Below are positions 18,401-26,083 of a stretch of DNA of 64,000 bases, piece by piece. Position 1 is the stretch's first letter. The number at the start of each line of letters is the position of its first letter. This DNA comes from Pseudarthrobacter sp. L1SW (GTDB lineage: Bacteria; Actinomycetota; Actinomycetes; Actinomycetales; Micrococcaceae), in contig NZ_CP078079.1 of the NCBI RefSeq assembly GCF_020809045.1, forward strand, positions 2,542,001 to 2,606,000, in the 5' to 3' direction. The position numbers and the translations under genes are program-made. Under the pieces are notes generated by a model. That model was not told the origin of the DNA. It searched no databases and saw only the letters and a program-made list of their open reading frames with translations.

Positions 18401-19452
18401 AGCTTGCTCCGGCAACCCGGCGGGCCATTGCCGAGTCGCTGGGGGCCACGCCCGCATCCACCGCGCCCGGTGCCGGCAATGGCAAGAAGGCAGCGCGGCA
18501 GGCAACAAAGGCGTACGACGGCGGACCTGACGGCGTGCGGCAGCAGGCAGGGGCGCAGGGAGGCACCGCTTCCACGGGCTTCAGGGAGCAGGACGGCCTG
18601 ACGGAGTGGACCTTCGGTTCCTTGCAGCGGCAGGTCAGCAACATGGTCAAGGGCCATACCGTCACCGGGTACCCAGCCCTCGTGGACCAGGGAAAGTCGG
18701 TCTCGCTCCGGGTGTTCCAGACACCGGCCGAGCAGGCCGAGGCCATGCGCGGCGGGGTGGTCAGGCTGCTGGCCCTGCGCGTTCCGGCTCCTGACCGCTA
18801 TGTGCTGGAGCACCTGAGCAATACGGAAAAACTCACATTCAGCCAGAACCCGCACGGCTCCGTCTCAAGCCTGATCGCGGACTGCGCCCTGGCCGCCATC
18901 GACAAGCTCACGCCGGCTGAGCTGCCTTGGGACCGGGAATCCTTTGACCGGCTGTATGAGGTGGTCCGGGCCGAGCTGATCGACACGGTGTTCAGCGTGA
19001 CCGCTGTTGTGGAACGTATCCTGGCCAGCACCCGGCGGATCGAAAAGCAGCTGAAGGGGACAACCAGCCTGGCGCTCATCAGTGCCCTCAACGACATCAA
19101 GAGCCAGCTGGAACAGCTGGTGTATCCCGGTTTTGTGGCACGGACTGGCTACGCCCAGCTCAGCCAGCTCCCCCGGTACCTTTCGGCCATCGAGAAGCGG
19201 CTGGAACGGCTTCCCGGCAACGTCCAGCGCGACGCCCTGAACATGGCGGTGGTGCAGCGGCTCGAGGACGACTACGACGACGCCGTGTCTGCCCTGCTTC
19301 CCGGACGCAAGGCCGGTCCTGAGTTAACCCAGGTGCGCTGGATGCTGGAGGAGCTCCGGGTGAGCCTTTTCGCCGTCGAACTCGGAACCGCGTATTCGGT
19401 GTCCGAGAAGCGGATCCGCGCCGTGCTCAACAAGGCGCTCGCCCCGGCCTAG
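15466..19452 (+). CDS. hrpA: ATP-dependent RNA helicase HrpA
   Basis: DEAH-box RNA helicase of 1328 residues, the usual HrpA length. Visible motifs: Walker A AGETGSGKTTQ (33-43), DEAH in IIIDEAHERS (131-134), SATID, and the motif VI region QRSGRCGR. The helicase-associated and OB-fold regions follow, and the long C-terminal half is the HrpA-specific DUF3418-type extension. The insert between domains (about 205-225) is acidic (DDEENASDDELEEDRD). It is a single-gene unit between the small membrane protein and the convergent HIT gene. Confidence 0.96.
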   Translation: MTLHITYPAELPVSERREDLMAAIAANQVTIIAGETGSGKTTQIPKMCLELGLGDNGLIGHTQPRRLAARTVAERIAEELGVDIGQEVGFQVRFTGEVSRSTKVKLMTDGILLAEIQRDKLLRKYNAIIIDEAHERSLNIDFILGYLKRILPQRPDLKVIITSATIDPQRFADHFGTPEKPAPIVEVSGRTYPVEIRYRPLSQPPGGPGPDDEENASDDELEEDRDPLDAVCDAVDELAAEAPGDILVFFSGEREIRDAADALQARIQTNRRLAGTEVLPLFARLSLQEQHKVFHPGSKRRIVLATNVAETSLTVPGIKYVIDTGTARISRYSHRTKVQRLPIERVSQASANQRSGRCGRVSDGIAIRLYSEEDFESRPLYTDPEILRTNLAAVILQMTAMGVARGPKDVENFPFVEPPETRAINDGVTLLRELGALAAARPQNGTDGAKSGGGLTAVGQKLAQLPVDPRLGRMIVEAGKRGCVREVMILAAALTIQDPRERPTDKQQLAAEKHNRFKDENSDFTGFLNLWNYLQEKQQELSSSAFRRMCRAEFINYLRVREWQDLFAQLRQLARPLGITLDNKRLADPVGNHDGIHISLLSGLLSHIGILDERKREYAGARGSRFAIFPGSALFKKSPTFVMAAELVETSRLWARVAAKFDPVWAEQVAPDLVKRSYSEPHWSTRQGSVMAYEKVTLYGVPIIAQRRINYGRVDPVVARELFIRHALVEGDWKTHHKFFHRNRALLNEVEELEARMRRRDLLVDDETLFEFYDARIGPDVVSERHFDKWWKEARQKNPDLLDYDKSLLLSDDADGLDEAAYPKTWLHKGFELPLSYEFHPVAPGSPPDPSDGVTAEVPVLFLNQLDDKAFRWLIPGQRVELVTALIKSLPKQIRKNFVPAPDVARQAVAVLEADFDPASDELEPSLELALRRIRGHVIPPGSWNWDAVPAHLRVSFKVVDSKGTVLGEGKDLAALQEELAPATRRAIAESLGATPASTAPGAGNGKKAARQATKAYDGGPDGVRQQAGAQGGTASTGFREQDGLTEWTFGSLQRQVSNMVKGHTVTGYPALVDQGKSVSLRVFQTPAEQAEAMRGGVVRLLALRVPAPDRYVLEHLSNTEKLTFSQNPHGSVSSLIADCALAAIDKLTPAELPWDRESFDRLYEVVRAELIDTVFSVTAVVERILASTRRIEKQLKGTTSLALISALNDIKSQLEQLVYPGFVARTGYAQLSQLPRYLSAIEKRLERLPGNVQRDALNMAVVQRLEDDYDDAVSALLPGRKAGPELTQVRWMLEELRVSLFAVELGTAYSVSEKRIRAVLNKALAPA

Positions 19453-19493
19453 GCGGAACCTGGGCCGGGGACGGGCTGCCGCGGCTGGACGGC

Positions 19494-19919
19494 CTAGGAC
19501 GGGACGAACTCGCCGTACCCGGCAGCCCGCAGGCCCTGGCGGAGCTTCTCGGCGTTGGCGTCGAGGACGTCCGGATCCGGGTCCTGGTCCGCGGTGGCGA
19601 AGTTGAACTCCGCCATGCTCCTCGAGGGCCAGACGTGCACGTGGAGGTGGTTGATCTCATAACCCGCCACGATCAGCCCGGCCCGCGCCGCGTTGAAGGT
19701 CTCCACCTGCACAGCACCGATCCGCCGGGCAACTTCCATGACCTTCGCCAGCGTTTCCGGCGAGGCGTCCGTCCACCGGTCCACTTCCTCCGTGGGTACC
19801 ACCAGGGTGTGGCCGTCAGCCAGCGGACCGGTGGTGAGGAACGCGGAAACATCCGGCTCGCGCCACACGAAGCGGCCCGGGATTTCGCCGTTCAGGATCC
19901 TGGTGAAGAGCGTGCTCAT
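19494..19919 (-). CDS. HIT family protein
   Basis: 141-residue histidine-triad nucleotide-binding protein. The triad NHLHVHVWPS is near residue 90, and the N-terminal half has the usual FTRILNGEIPGRFVW start and HTLVVPTEEVDRW. Family members hydrolyse or transfer nucleotides from dinucleotide or AMP-linked substrates; the substrate is not determinable here. Its ATG overlaps the alcohol dehydrogenase stop (ATGA), so the two are co-translated. Confidence 0.93.
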   Translation of the reverse strand: MSTLFTRILNGEIPGRFVWREPDVSAFLTTGPLADGHTLVVPTEEVDRWTDASPETLAKVMEVARRIGAVQVETFNAARAGLIVAGYEINHLHVHVWPSRSMAEFNFATADQDPDPDVLDANAEKLRQGLRAAGYGEFVPS

Positions 19920-21097
19920 GCGTCTGCCTCCTTGGCGGGTGCCTGCAAGGTGCTGGTATCCAGCACGAATCGGTACTTCACGTCGCCTGCCACCATCCGG
20001 TCGTAGGCATCATTCAGCTGGTCTGCCCGTACCACCTCGATGTCTGCAACAACGCCGTGCGCGGCGCAAAAATCCAGCATCTCCTGGGTCTCGGCGATGC
20101 CTCCAATCAGCGAACCGGCGTAGGCGATCCGGCGCCGGATCAGCGCGCCGGGGTTCACGGGCGGCATCGCCTCGGACGGCAGGCCGAGCTGGAAGAGCAC
20201 ACCGTCAACCCGGAGGGTCCGGAAGTAGGGGTTCAGGTCGTGCGGGGCCGCCACGGTGTCGATGATGAGATCGATGCTGCGGTTGGCCGCCGCCATCGCC
20301 GCTTCGTCGCGGGACAGGACCACCTCATCGGCTCCCAGCTCGAGGGCCGCCGCGACTTTTGCCTCCGACGTGGTGAACACCACCACTTTCGCTCCCATTG
20401 CCTTGGCGAGCTTGACGGCCATATGGCCGAGTCCGCCCAGCCCCACCACGCCCACAACGTCGCCTTCTTCGACGTCGAAGTGCCGCAGCGGCGAGAACGT
20501 GGTGACGCCGGCACACAACAAAGGGGCAGCGGCGGCAGGGTCGAGGGCTGCCGGCACCCGCAGGACGTAGCGTCGGTCCACCACCACCGAGGAGGAGTAG
20601 CCGCCCTGCGTCACGGCGCCGCCGTTCCGCCGGTCCTCGGCCCCGTACGTGCCGGTCATGCCCTTTTCGCAGTACTGTTCCAGGCCGTCCAGGCAGCTTT
20701 CGCATTCGCGGCAGGAATCCACCATGCAGCCCACGCCCACGCGGTCGCCCGCGGCAAAATCCGTAACGGCCGAGCCCACCCGGCTGACGGTGCCCACAAT
20801 CTCGTGCCCCGGGACCAGCGGCCATACCTTGCCGCCCCACTCGCCCCGGGTGGCGTGCACATCCGAGTGGCACAGCCCGCAGAACTCGATGGCGATTTCG
20901 ACGTCGTCCGCCCCGGGAGAGCGCCGGGCGAGGGTCAGCGGCACCAGCCCGCTTTCGGGCGACGTCGCACCGTAGGCCGCAGCCAGGCGTCGGCCGCCGG
21001 AAGCAGCGGCTTCCGGAGTGGCGATGGTCCCGGGAGTGGCAGGTTCCGGGGCTACTGGCTTGGCAAGGGGCGGCGGTACGGGGCGTCCTGGAGTCAT
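19916..21097 (-). CDS. Zinc-dependent alcohol dehydrogenase (MDR family, CAD-like)
   Basis: NAD(P)-dependent medium-chain dehydrogenase of 393 residues. Catalytic zinc region GLCHSDVHATRGEWGG and GHEIVG; structural zinc cysteines in CMVDSCRECESCLDGLEQYC; cofactor loop GLGGLGHMAVKLAKAMG. The pattern fits cinnamyl-alcohol/aldehyde reductases of the YahK/AdhA type. The first 35 residues (Pro/Ala-rich) are not part of the fold, and the true start could lie downstream. It overlaps both neighbours by four bases in a three-gene operon with a sulfurtransferase and a HIT protein. Confidence 0.92.
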   Translation of the reverse strand: MTPGRPVPPPLAKPVAPEPATPGTIATPEAAASGGRRLAAAYGATSPESGLVPLTLARRSPGADDVEIAIEFCGLCHSDVHATRGEWGGKVWPLVPGHEIVGTVSRVGSAVTDFAAGDRVGVGCMVDSCRECESCLDGLEQYCEKGMTGTYGAEDRRNGGAVTQGGYSSSVVVDRRYVLRVPAALDPAAAAPLLCAGVTTFSPLRHFDVEEGDVVGVVGLGGLGHMAVKLAKAMGAKVVVFTTSEAKVAAALELGADEVVLSRDEAAMAAANRSIDLIIDTVAAPHDLNPYFRTLRVDGVLFQLGLPSEAMPPVNPGALIRRRIAYAGSLIGGIAETQEMLDFCAAHGVVADIEVVRADQLNDAYDRMVAGDVKYRFVLDTSTLQAPAKEADA

Positions 21098-21990
21098 AGT
21101 GCGACGCTACCCTTGCCCGCAGCCGTGTTTCCACTCGGCAGTCCGCCGGCGCGGCCGGGCTCTGCGCCGGTTGCCACCGGCAGGTCCGGGTGGTTGGACC
21201 ATTCCGAGAACGATCCCGGATACAGCGCAGCCCGAAAACCGGCGAGTTCCAGGGCTGCCACCTCATGGGCAGCGGTGACCCCGGACCCGCAGTACACCGC
21301 AACCTGGACTCCGTCCCGTACGCCCAGCGACTCGAAGCGGCGGCGGAGGGCAGCGGGCGGCAGGAACCGGCCGCTGCTGTCCACGTTTTCGGACGTGGGC
21401 GCGCTGACCGCGCCCGGGATGTGCCCGGCCCGGGGGTCCACAGGCTCGAACTCGCCGCGGTACCGCTCCCCGGCGCGGGCGTCCAGCAGGACGCCGGCAT
21501 GCGGCCAGTGGGCGGCAGCAGCGGCGTCGACCACCGGCATGTTCCCGTCCGCAAGCGACACGCCTCCGGCTTCCGGGAAAACCTGGCCCGCTTCCAGGGG
21601 AAGGCCTGCGGCACGCCAGGCGGCCAGTCCGCCGTCGAGCAGGCAGGCGTCCGCGAAGCCGGCATTCCGAAGCATCCACCACGCGCGCGCCGCGGCCATG
21701 TTGCCGCTGTCATCGTAGGCAACCACAAGATCGCCGTCGTTGATGCCCCAGCGCCTGGCGCTTTCCTGGAAGTCTTGGACAGGCGGCAGCGGGTGCCTCC
21801 CGCGCTCCGGAACTGCCGGGGCGGCAAGCTCAGTGGCGAGGTCCACGAACACGGCGCCCGGCAGGTGCTCCTGCAGGTAGTTGCGGTGGCCATGAGGATC
21901 GCCCAGGGCCCAGCGGACATCAAGGAGCACCGTGGGCCGGCGCTCCGCAAGGCGGGCCTGCAGCCCGGCCACGTCGATCAGCGGGTTCAT
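21094..21990 (-). CDS. Sulfurtransferase (two rhodanese domains)
   Basis: 298 residues from ATG 21990. It carries two rhodanese domains, as in thiosulfate/3-mercaptopyruvate sulfurtransferases. The first (about 1-125) is inactive in this family; the second has the active-site cysteine in YCGSGVTAAHEV. The CGSGVTA loop is the type usually assigned to mercaptopyruvate/thiosulfate sulfur transfer. An upstream in-frame start (22101) would overlap the MBL gene and is not favoured. The stop overlaps the dehydrogenase start. Confidence 0.92.
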   Translation of the reverse strand: MNPLIDVAGLQARLAERRPTVLLDVRWALGDPHGHRNYLQEHLPGAVFVDLATELAAPAVPERGRHPLPPVQDFQESARRWGINDGDLVVAYDDSGNMAAARAWWMLRNAGFADACLLDGGLAAWRAAGLPLEAGQVFPEAGGVSLADGNMPVVDAAAAAHWPHAGVLLDARAGERYRGEFEPVDPRAGHIPGAVSAPTSENVDSSGRFLPPAALRRRFESLGVRDGVQVAVYCGSGVTAAHEVAALELAGFRAALYPGSFSEWSNHPDLPVATGAEPGRAGGLPSGNTAAGKGSVAL

Positions 21991-22027
21991 GACACTTCCC
22001 TGGCAGCGGATGGGAACGGGGGCGCGC

Positions 22028-22684
22028 TCAAACCTCCACCGACTCCCGGGCAGCCAAATGGGTGTACTCGGTGCCGTACTTGGCGCCGATCCTCTGGACA
22101 TGGCCTTCCACGATCTTCAAGCCGTTGTCGTTGAGCAGACCGTCATGGATCTGGAACGCCTTCGGCGCCCGGACGCCAATCACAAAGTCCAGCACCTCGG
22201 CGGACTTGCTCCACGGCGCGTGGAGGGGAACCAGCAGGGTCCTGACGCTGATCCCGTCCGGAATCACGAAGGAGTCCCCCGGGTGGTAGACGTTCTCGTC
22301 GATGAGGTACCCGATGTTGGCCACGAGGGGGATCTGAGGATGGATCAGGGCATGCTGGCCGCCGAAGCTGCGGACGGCGAATCCGGCAGCCTGGAACGTT
22401 GACCCAGGGTTCACGGCGTGGATCCGGGCAGCTTCACCGGTGGCCTTGTCCTGCAGCTGGCCCGCGACACGCGCCGGAGCGAACACTGCCAGCCCAGCGT
22501 GTGCACGCAACGCCTCCACCACTACCGGAACGTCAATGTGGTCCGCATGCTCATGCGTGACCAGCACCGCCTCCGCACCCTCCAGGGCCTCCGCTGACTC
22601 CGAAAAGTTGCCCGGATCCAGGACCAGGACGCGGCCGTCCTTTTCGAGGCGGACGCAGGCGTGGGTGTATTTGGTCAGCTTCAT
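22028..22684 (-). CDS. MBL-fold metal-dependent hydrolase
   Basis: 218 residues. The metallo-beta-lactamase signature THEHADHID is near residue 43, and further likely metal ligands lie in FGGQHALIHP, HPGDSF and HAPW. It resembles the UPF0173/UlaG-like group whose substrates are mostly unknown. It lies 37 bases upstream of the sulfurtransferase on the same strand and is divergent from zur across 94 bases. Confidence 0.88.
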   Translation of the reverse strand: MKLTKYTHACVRLEKDGRVLVLDPGNFSESAEALEGAEAVLVTHEHADHIDVPVVVEALRAHAGLAVFAPARVAGQLQDKATGEAARIHAVNPGSTFQAAGFAVRSFGGQHALIHPQIPLVANIGYLIDENVYHPGDSFVIPDGISVRTLLVPLHAPWSKSAEVLDFVIGVRAPKAFQIHDGLLNDNGLKIVEGHVQRIGAKYGTEYTHLAARESVEV

Positions 22685-22778
22685 AGCGCCAGCCTAGGGT
22701 CCCCTTCCGGACCATGTCCACGAAGCTCCGGCTGGTAATCTGGATCTTTGCCACCATCCTGAGGAAGCGAGTCCACCC

Positions 22779-23243
22779 ATGCCCTTCGGCGCCAAGGCTG
22801 ATTCCACCACCCCGCCCCCCTTGTCGGGCGGCGGCAAGGAACAGCGCGTCACGAAGCAGCGCCTGGCAGTAAGTGCCGCCCTGGATGAACTGGACGACTT
22901 CGTCAGCACGCAGGAACTGTACCGGATCCTGCAGAACCAGGGCGTCTCGGTCTCCCTGGCAACCGCCTACCGGATCCTTCAGTCGCTCGCCGACGAGGGC
23001 CTGGTGGACGTACTGCGCAACGGCGACGGCGAGGCGGTGTACAGGCGCTGCGCCGTCACCGGGCACCACCACCACCTGCTGTGCAGGAACTGCGGCAAGG
23101 CCGTAGAAGTGGAGGCCCCCGCCGTCGAGACCTGGGCGGCGCGCATTGCCGCCGAGCACGGGTACACCGAGGTAGCGCACACGGTGGAGATTTTCGGGCT
23201 GTGCCCGGAGTGCACGGCGCGGAAGGCCGCCGGCGGCGCTTAG
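22779..23243 (+). CDS. zur: Fur-family regulator, probably zinc-responsive Zur
   Basis: 154-residue DNA-binding repressor. The winged-helix region includes LYRILQNQGVSVSLATAYRILQSL; the metal region has GHHHHLLCRNCGK and CPECTARK, two CxxC pairs forming the structural zinc site. It lies convergent with a znuBCA zinc uptake operon that carries a palindrome like a Zur box, which favours Zur over Fur. A His-rich segment precedes the first CxxC. The start ATG 22779 sits within a Pro/Ser-rich N-terminal tail. Confidence 0.9.
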   Translation: MPFGAKADSTTPPPLSGGGKEQRVTKQRLAVSAALDELDDFVSTQELYRILQNQGVSVSLATAYRILQSLADEGLVDVLRNGDGEAVYRRCAVTGHHHHLLCRNCGKAVEVEAPAVETWAARIAAEHGYTEVAHTVEIFGLCPECTARKAAGGA

Positions 23244-23283
23244 GGGCGGCGCTTAGGGGCGGTGCTTAGGGGCGGTGCTTAGG
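23232..23283. repeat. Four tandem copies of a 13-bp repeat at the zur/znuB junction
   Basis: GGCGGCGCTTAGG occurs twice, followed by GGCGGTGCTTAGG twice, without gaps. The first copy contains the zur stop codon and the last reaches the znuB stop codon, so the array fills the whole convergent junction. The unit is not a multiple of three, but changes in copy number would not alter either protein upstream of its stop. Confidence 0.9.
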
Positions 23284-24154
23284 AAGCAGCCAGGACCCTT
23301 CCGTTGATGCCCCTTCCGGCCCGCACGGATCCGATCACGCGGCACACCACGTAGATCAGGAACGACAAAGTGGTGACGTAGGGGCTGATGGGGATGCGGC
23401 CGCCCAGGGCCAGCAGGATCCCGCCCACCGTGGCCGTCATGGCAAACGCCACGCTGAGCACCACCACCGCCACCGGCGAGGACGTCACCCGCAGTGCCGC
23501 GGCGGCCGGGGTAATCAGCAGGGCAAGGACCAGGAGCGCCCCCACCACCTGGATGGACAGCGCCACGCTGACGCCCAGGAGGATCATAAACACGATGGCA
23601 AGCGTCCGCACGGGAACACCCCGGGCCTCTGCGAGTTCCGGATCCACGCTCGCGAAATTCAGCGGCCGCCAGATCGCCACCAGCGCCAGCATCACCACCA
23701 CGGCGGTTCCGGCGAGCGCCTGGAGCTGCACCGTATCCACGGACACGATCTGACCGGTCAGCAGGCCGAACTTGTTCGCAGCCCGCCCCTCGTAAAGGGA
23801 CAGGAACAGGATGCCAAGCCCCAGCCCGAACGGCATGATCACGCCGATGATCGAGTTCTTGTCCCGTGCCCGGACGCCCATCAGGCCAAGGAGCAGGGCG
23901 GCGGCAACCGATCCGATCAGCGATCCGAAGACGATGTCCGCACCGATCAGCAGCGCAAAGGCGGCGCCGGCGAAGGAGAGCTCGGAAATTCCGTGGACCG
24001 CGAAGGCAAGGTCGCGCTTCATGACAAAAGTGCCCACCAGGCCGCCCAGCAGGCCCAGGACGGCGCCTGCCCAAATCGAGTTCTGGACCAGGACCAGCAG
24101 CTCCCCGTAGTTTTCGAAGCTGAAGATCGCGCCAAGTATGCTGTCCGCGTCCAT
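23279..24154 (-). CDS. znuB: Zinc ABC transporter permease
   Basis: 291-residue ABC-3 family membrane protein with about eight to nine hydrophobic helices. It is the channel of a zinc (or manganese) uptake transporter. FVMKRDLAFAVHGISELSFAGAAFALL is divided here as the conserved start of the permease fold, and GVSVALSIQVVGALLVLALL is a typical late segment. Its ATG shares a base with the ATPase stop. Zinc is preferred as substrate because of the neighbouring zur and the operator upstream of the operon. Confidence 0.92.
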   Translation of the reverse strand: MDADSILGAIFSFENYGELLVLVQNSIWAGAVLGLLGGLVGTFVMKRDLAFAVHGISELSFAGAAFALLIGADIVFGSLIGSVAAALLLGLMGVRARDKNSIIGVIMPFGLGLGILFLSLYEGRAANKFGLLTGQIVSVDTVQLQALAGTAVVVMLALVAIWRPLNFASVDPELAEARGVPVRTLAIVFMILLGVSVALSIQVVGALLVLALLITPAAAALRVTSSPVAVVVLSVAFAMTATVGGILLALGGRIPISPYVTTLSFLIYVVCRVIGSVRAGRGINGRVLAAS

Positions 24155-24969
24155 CAGGCAGCCTCTCCCGCCAGGGCGTGGGTCTCCGCATGGTGGTGCG
24201 TGGTGGCGTCAGGCAGGCCCACCACCACAATGCGGCCGTTCGCGTGGATGACCTCGACGTGGCTGCCGTAGAGCTCGGAGAGGACCTCCGTGGTCATGAC
24301 TTCCTCCGGGGTCCCCACCTTGAAGCGTCCTCCGGCCAAGTACAGGACCCGGTCCACGTAGTCGATGATGGGGTTGATTTCGTGCGTCACGAACACAACT
24401 GCGCTGTTGTTCTCGTGGCACTGCTTGTTGATCAGGGCGCTGACCGCCTGCTGGTGGTGCAGGTCCAGGGAGAGCAGGGGTTCGTCGCAGAGCAGGACCT
24501 GGGGGTCCGTGGCAAGGGCCTGGGCCACGCGGAGCCGCTGCTGCTCGCCGCCGGACAGCTGGCCCACCGGGACCTTTGCGTAGTCCTTGGCACCTACCAG
24601 TTCAAGGAGTTCGTCAATCCTGCGGTTGGCCTTGGCAGAGTTCAGGCGCAGGCCCCAGCGGTGGCCATCCACGCCCAGGCCCACGAGGTCCCTGGCCCGC
24701 ATGGGAGTGTCCGGAGCGAACGATTTCTGCTGGGGAATGTAGCCGATCAGGCTGCTGCCGCGCTCCACGGGGCGGCCACCCAGTACGGCCTGCCCGCGGT
24801 GCAGTTCCTGGAGCCCCAGCAGGACCTTCAGGAAACTGGTCTTGCCGCTGCCGTTGGGACCGAGCACGGCGAAGAACTCGCCGGGCTTAATGTCCAGGTC
24901 CAGGTCCTCCCAGAGCGCCCGCTTGCCGAACTTCAGGGACGCTCCGGTGAGGCTGACCAGGGGTTTCAA
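24154..24969 (-). CDS. znuC: Zinc ABC transporter ATP-binding protein
   Basis: 271-residue ATPase that powers the ZnuABC importer. Walker A GPNGSGKTSFLK (about 38-49), ABC signature [15 protein letters not shown], Walker B LLCDEPLLSLDLHHQ, and the switch histidine in FVTHEIN. The C-terminal tail is His-rich (THHHAETHAL). It overlaps the binding-protein stop by four bases and the permease by one. Confidence 0.94.
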   Translation of the reverse strand: MKPLVSLTGASLKFGKRALWEDLDLDIKPGEFFAVLGPNGSGKTSFLKVLLGLQELHRGQAVLGGRPVERGSSLIGYIPQQKSFAPDTPMRARDLVGLGVDGHRWGLRLNSAKANRRIDELLELVGAKDYAKVPVGQLSGGEQQRLRVAQALATDPQVLLCDEPLLSLDLHHQQAVSALINKQCHENNSAVVFVTHEINPIIDYVDRVLYLAGGRFKVGTPEEVMTTEVLSELYGSHVEVIHANGRIVVVGLPDATTHHHAETHALAGEAA

Positions 24970-25955
24970 CTATTTGTCTCCAGAACTTTGCTGATGTTGT
25001 CCACATTGTCCGTCATCCACTGCAGGTACGTCTTGCCCTCGGGCAGTGTTTCGTTGAAGTCCACCACCGGAACCCCGGCAGTTTCCGCGGCTTTCTTCAG
25101 CGACTCCGTCTGCGGGCCTTCGGTTTGGCTGTTGTAGGCCAGGAGCCGCACCGACTTTGTTGCCACGAGGTCGGTTGCCGCCTTGAGGACTGCAGGCGGC
25201 ACGTCAGAGCCTTCTTCAATCGCAGCAGTGTAGTCCGCGGGGGTGGCGTTCACCAGCCCGGCATCCTCGAGGAGGTAGAGGGGCACGGGTTCGGTGACGG
25301 CAACCTGTGCTCCGGCCGAGACGGGCTTGAGGGCCTCGAGCTTTCCGTGCAGCTCTTCGACGCTGGATTTGAAGGCGGATGCGTTGGACTCGAAGGTCGA
25401 AGCTGAAGCGGGGTCCAGCTCGCCGAGCTTGGAAGCGATGCTGTCGGCCAGCTGCTCCATGGCGTGCAGGCTGTACCAGACGTGCTCATTCAGTTCGCCG
25501 TGATCGTGCGCGGAGCTGTCCCCCGCCGGCGCTTCGGTAGTGGTCGCCCCTGCGGAGGCGGTTTCCTCCTCCGGATGCGCCAGGCCGGAGAGTTCGACGG
25601 CGTTCAGCACCTTCGCGTCGTCCAGGCCGCTGTCCTGGGCGAGGGTGTGGATGAAGCCGTCGTAACCGCCGCCGTTCTCGAGGACAAGGTCCGCCTTGGA
25701 AACTGCGAGCCGGTCCTGGGCTGTCGCCTCATAGGAATGCGGGTCCTGGCTGGTCTTGGTGATGAGGGCCGTAACGCTGACCTTGTCCCCGCCGATCGTC
25801 TTGGCGATATCCCCGTAAACGTTGGTCGAAGCCACCACGTTGATACCGTCGGCAGCCTGGGTTGACGGCTGCGCCTGCGGGCTGCATGCGGTGAGCAGGA
25901 GGCCTAGCCCGGCAAGGGCGGCGAGGGACGATCGGGCAGCGGCGGAACGGCGCAC
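24966..25955 (-). CDS. znuA: Zinc-binding lipoprotein of the ABC importer
   Basis: 329 residues from GTG 25955, chosen because it follows AATGAGG and begins a clean signal peptide with lipobox LLLTAC. It belongs to the cluster A-I metal-binding proteins: VVASTNVYGDIAKTIGGD at the start, PHSYEATAQD as a metal-site region, and a short acidic/His stretch (SSAHDHGELNEHVWYS) that is typical of zinc-specific members. First gene of the znuACB operon. Confidence 0.93.
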   Translation of the reverse strand: MRRSAAARSSLAALAGLGLLLTACSPQAQPSTQAADGINVVASTNVYGDIAKTIGGDKVSVTALITKTSQDPHSYEATAQDRLAVSKADLVLENGGGYDGFIHTLAQDSGLDDAKVLNAVELSGLAHPEEETASAGATTTEAPAGDSSAHDHGELNEHVWYSLHAMEQLADSIASKLGELDPASASTFESNASAFKSSVEELHGKLEALKPVSAGAQVAVTEPVPLYLLEDAGLVNATPADYTAAIEEGSDVPPAVLKAATDLVATKSVRLLAYNSQTEGPQTESLKKAAETAGVPVVDFNETLPEGKTYLQWMTDNVDNISKVLETNS

Positions 25956-26005
25956 GGAAACCTCATTCAAAGGGAAGGGCGAAAACAACCACTCCAGCTT
26001 ATACC

Positions 26006-26028
26006 TAAATGGGAATGATTCCTATTTA
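26006..26028 (-). promoter_or_regulatory. Zur-box-like palindrome upstream of znuA
   Basis: A 23-bp near-perfect palindrome, with outer arms TAAAT/ATTTA and core GGAATGATTCC; only one symmetric pair and the centre fail to match. It resembles Zur operators of actinobacteria. It ends about 50 bases before the znuA GTG, and a TATAAG -10-like hexamer lies just beside it on the znuA side, so bound Zur would cover the promoter. Confidence 0.75.
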
Positions 26029-26042
26029 GAAAAGAAGCGCCG

Positions 26043-26080
26043 CGACGGCGCCCTCCCCGCTGACGGGAAGGGCGCCGTCG
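26043..26080 (-). terminator. Inverted repeat ending the CNNM operon
   Basis: CGACGGCGCCCT (26043-26054) and AGGGCGCCGTCG (26069-26080) are exact 12-base arms around a 14-base loop, 4 bases past the 26084 stop. On the minus strand it is followed by CGGCGCTTCTTTTC, a weak T-tract. Confidence 0.7.
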
Positions 26081-26083
26081 GGG

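Noticed and set aside
16528..18855. 775-codon minus-strand open frame inside hrpA
   Set aside because: Antisense to a clear DEAH helicase; composition is that of a complementary GC-rich frame.
23232..23283. Short array considered as CRISPR
   Set aside because: 13-bp units without spacers are simple tandem repeats; the 15-bp units at 52829-52933 were rejected for the same reason. No cas genes.
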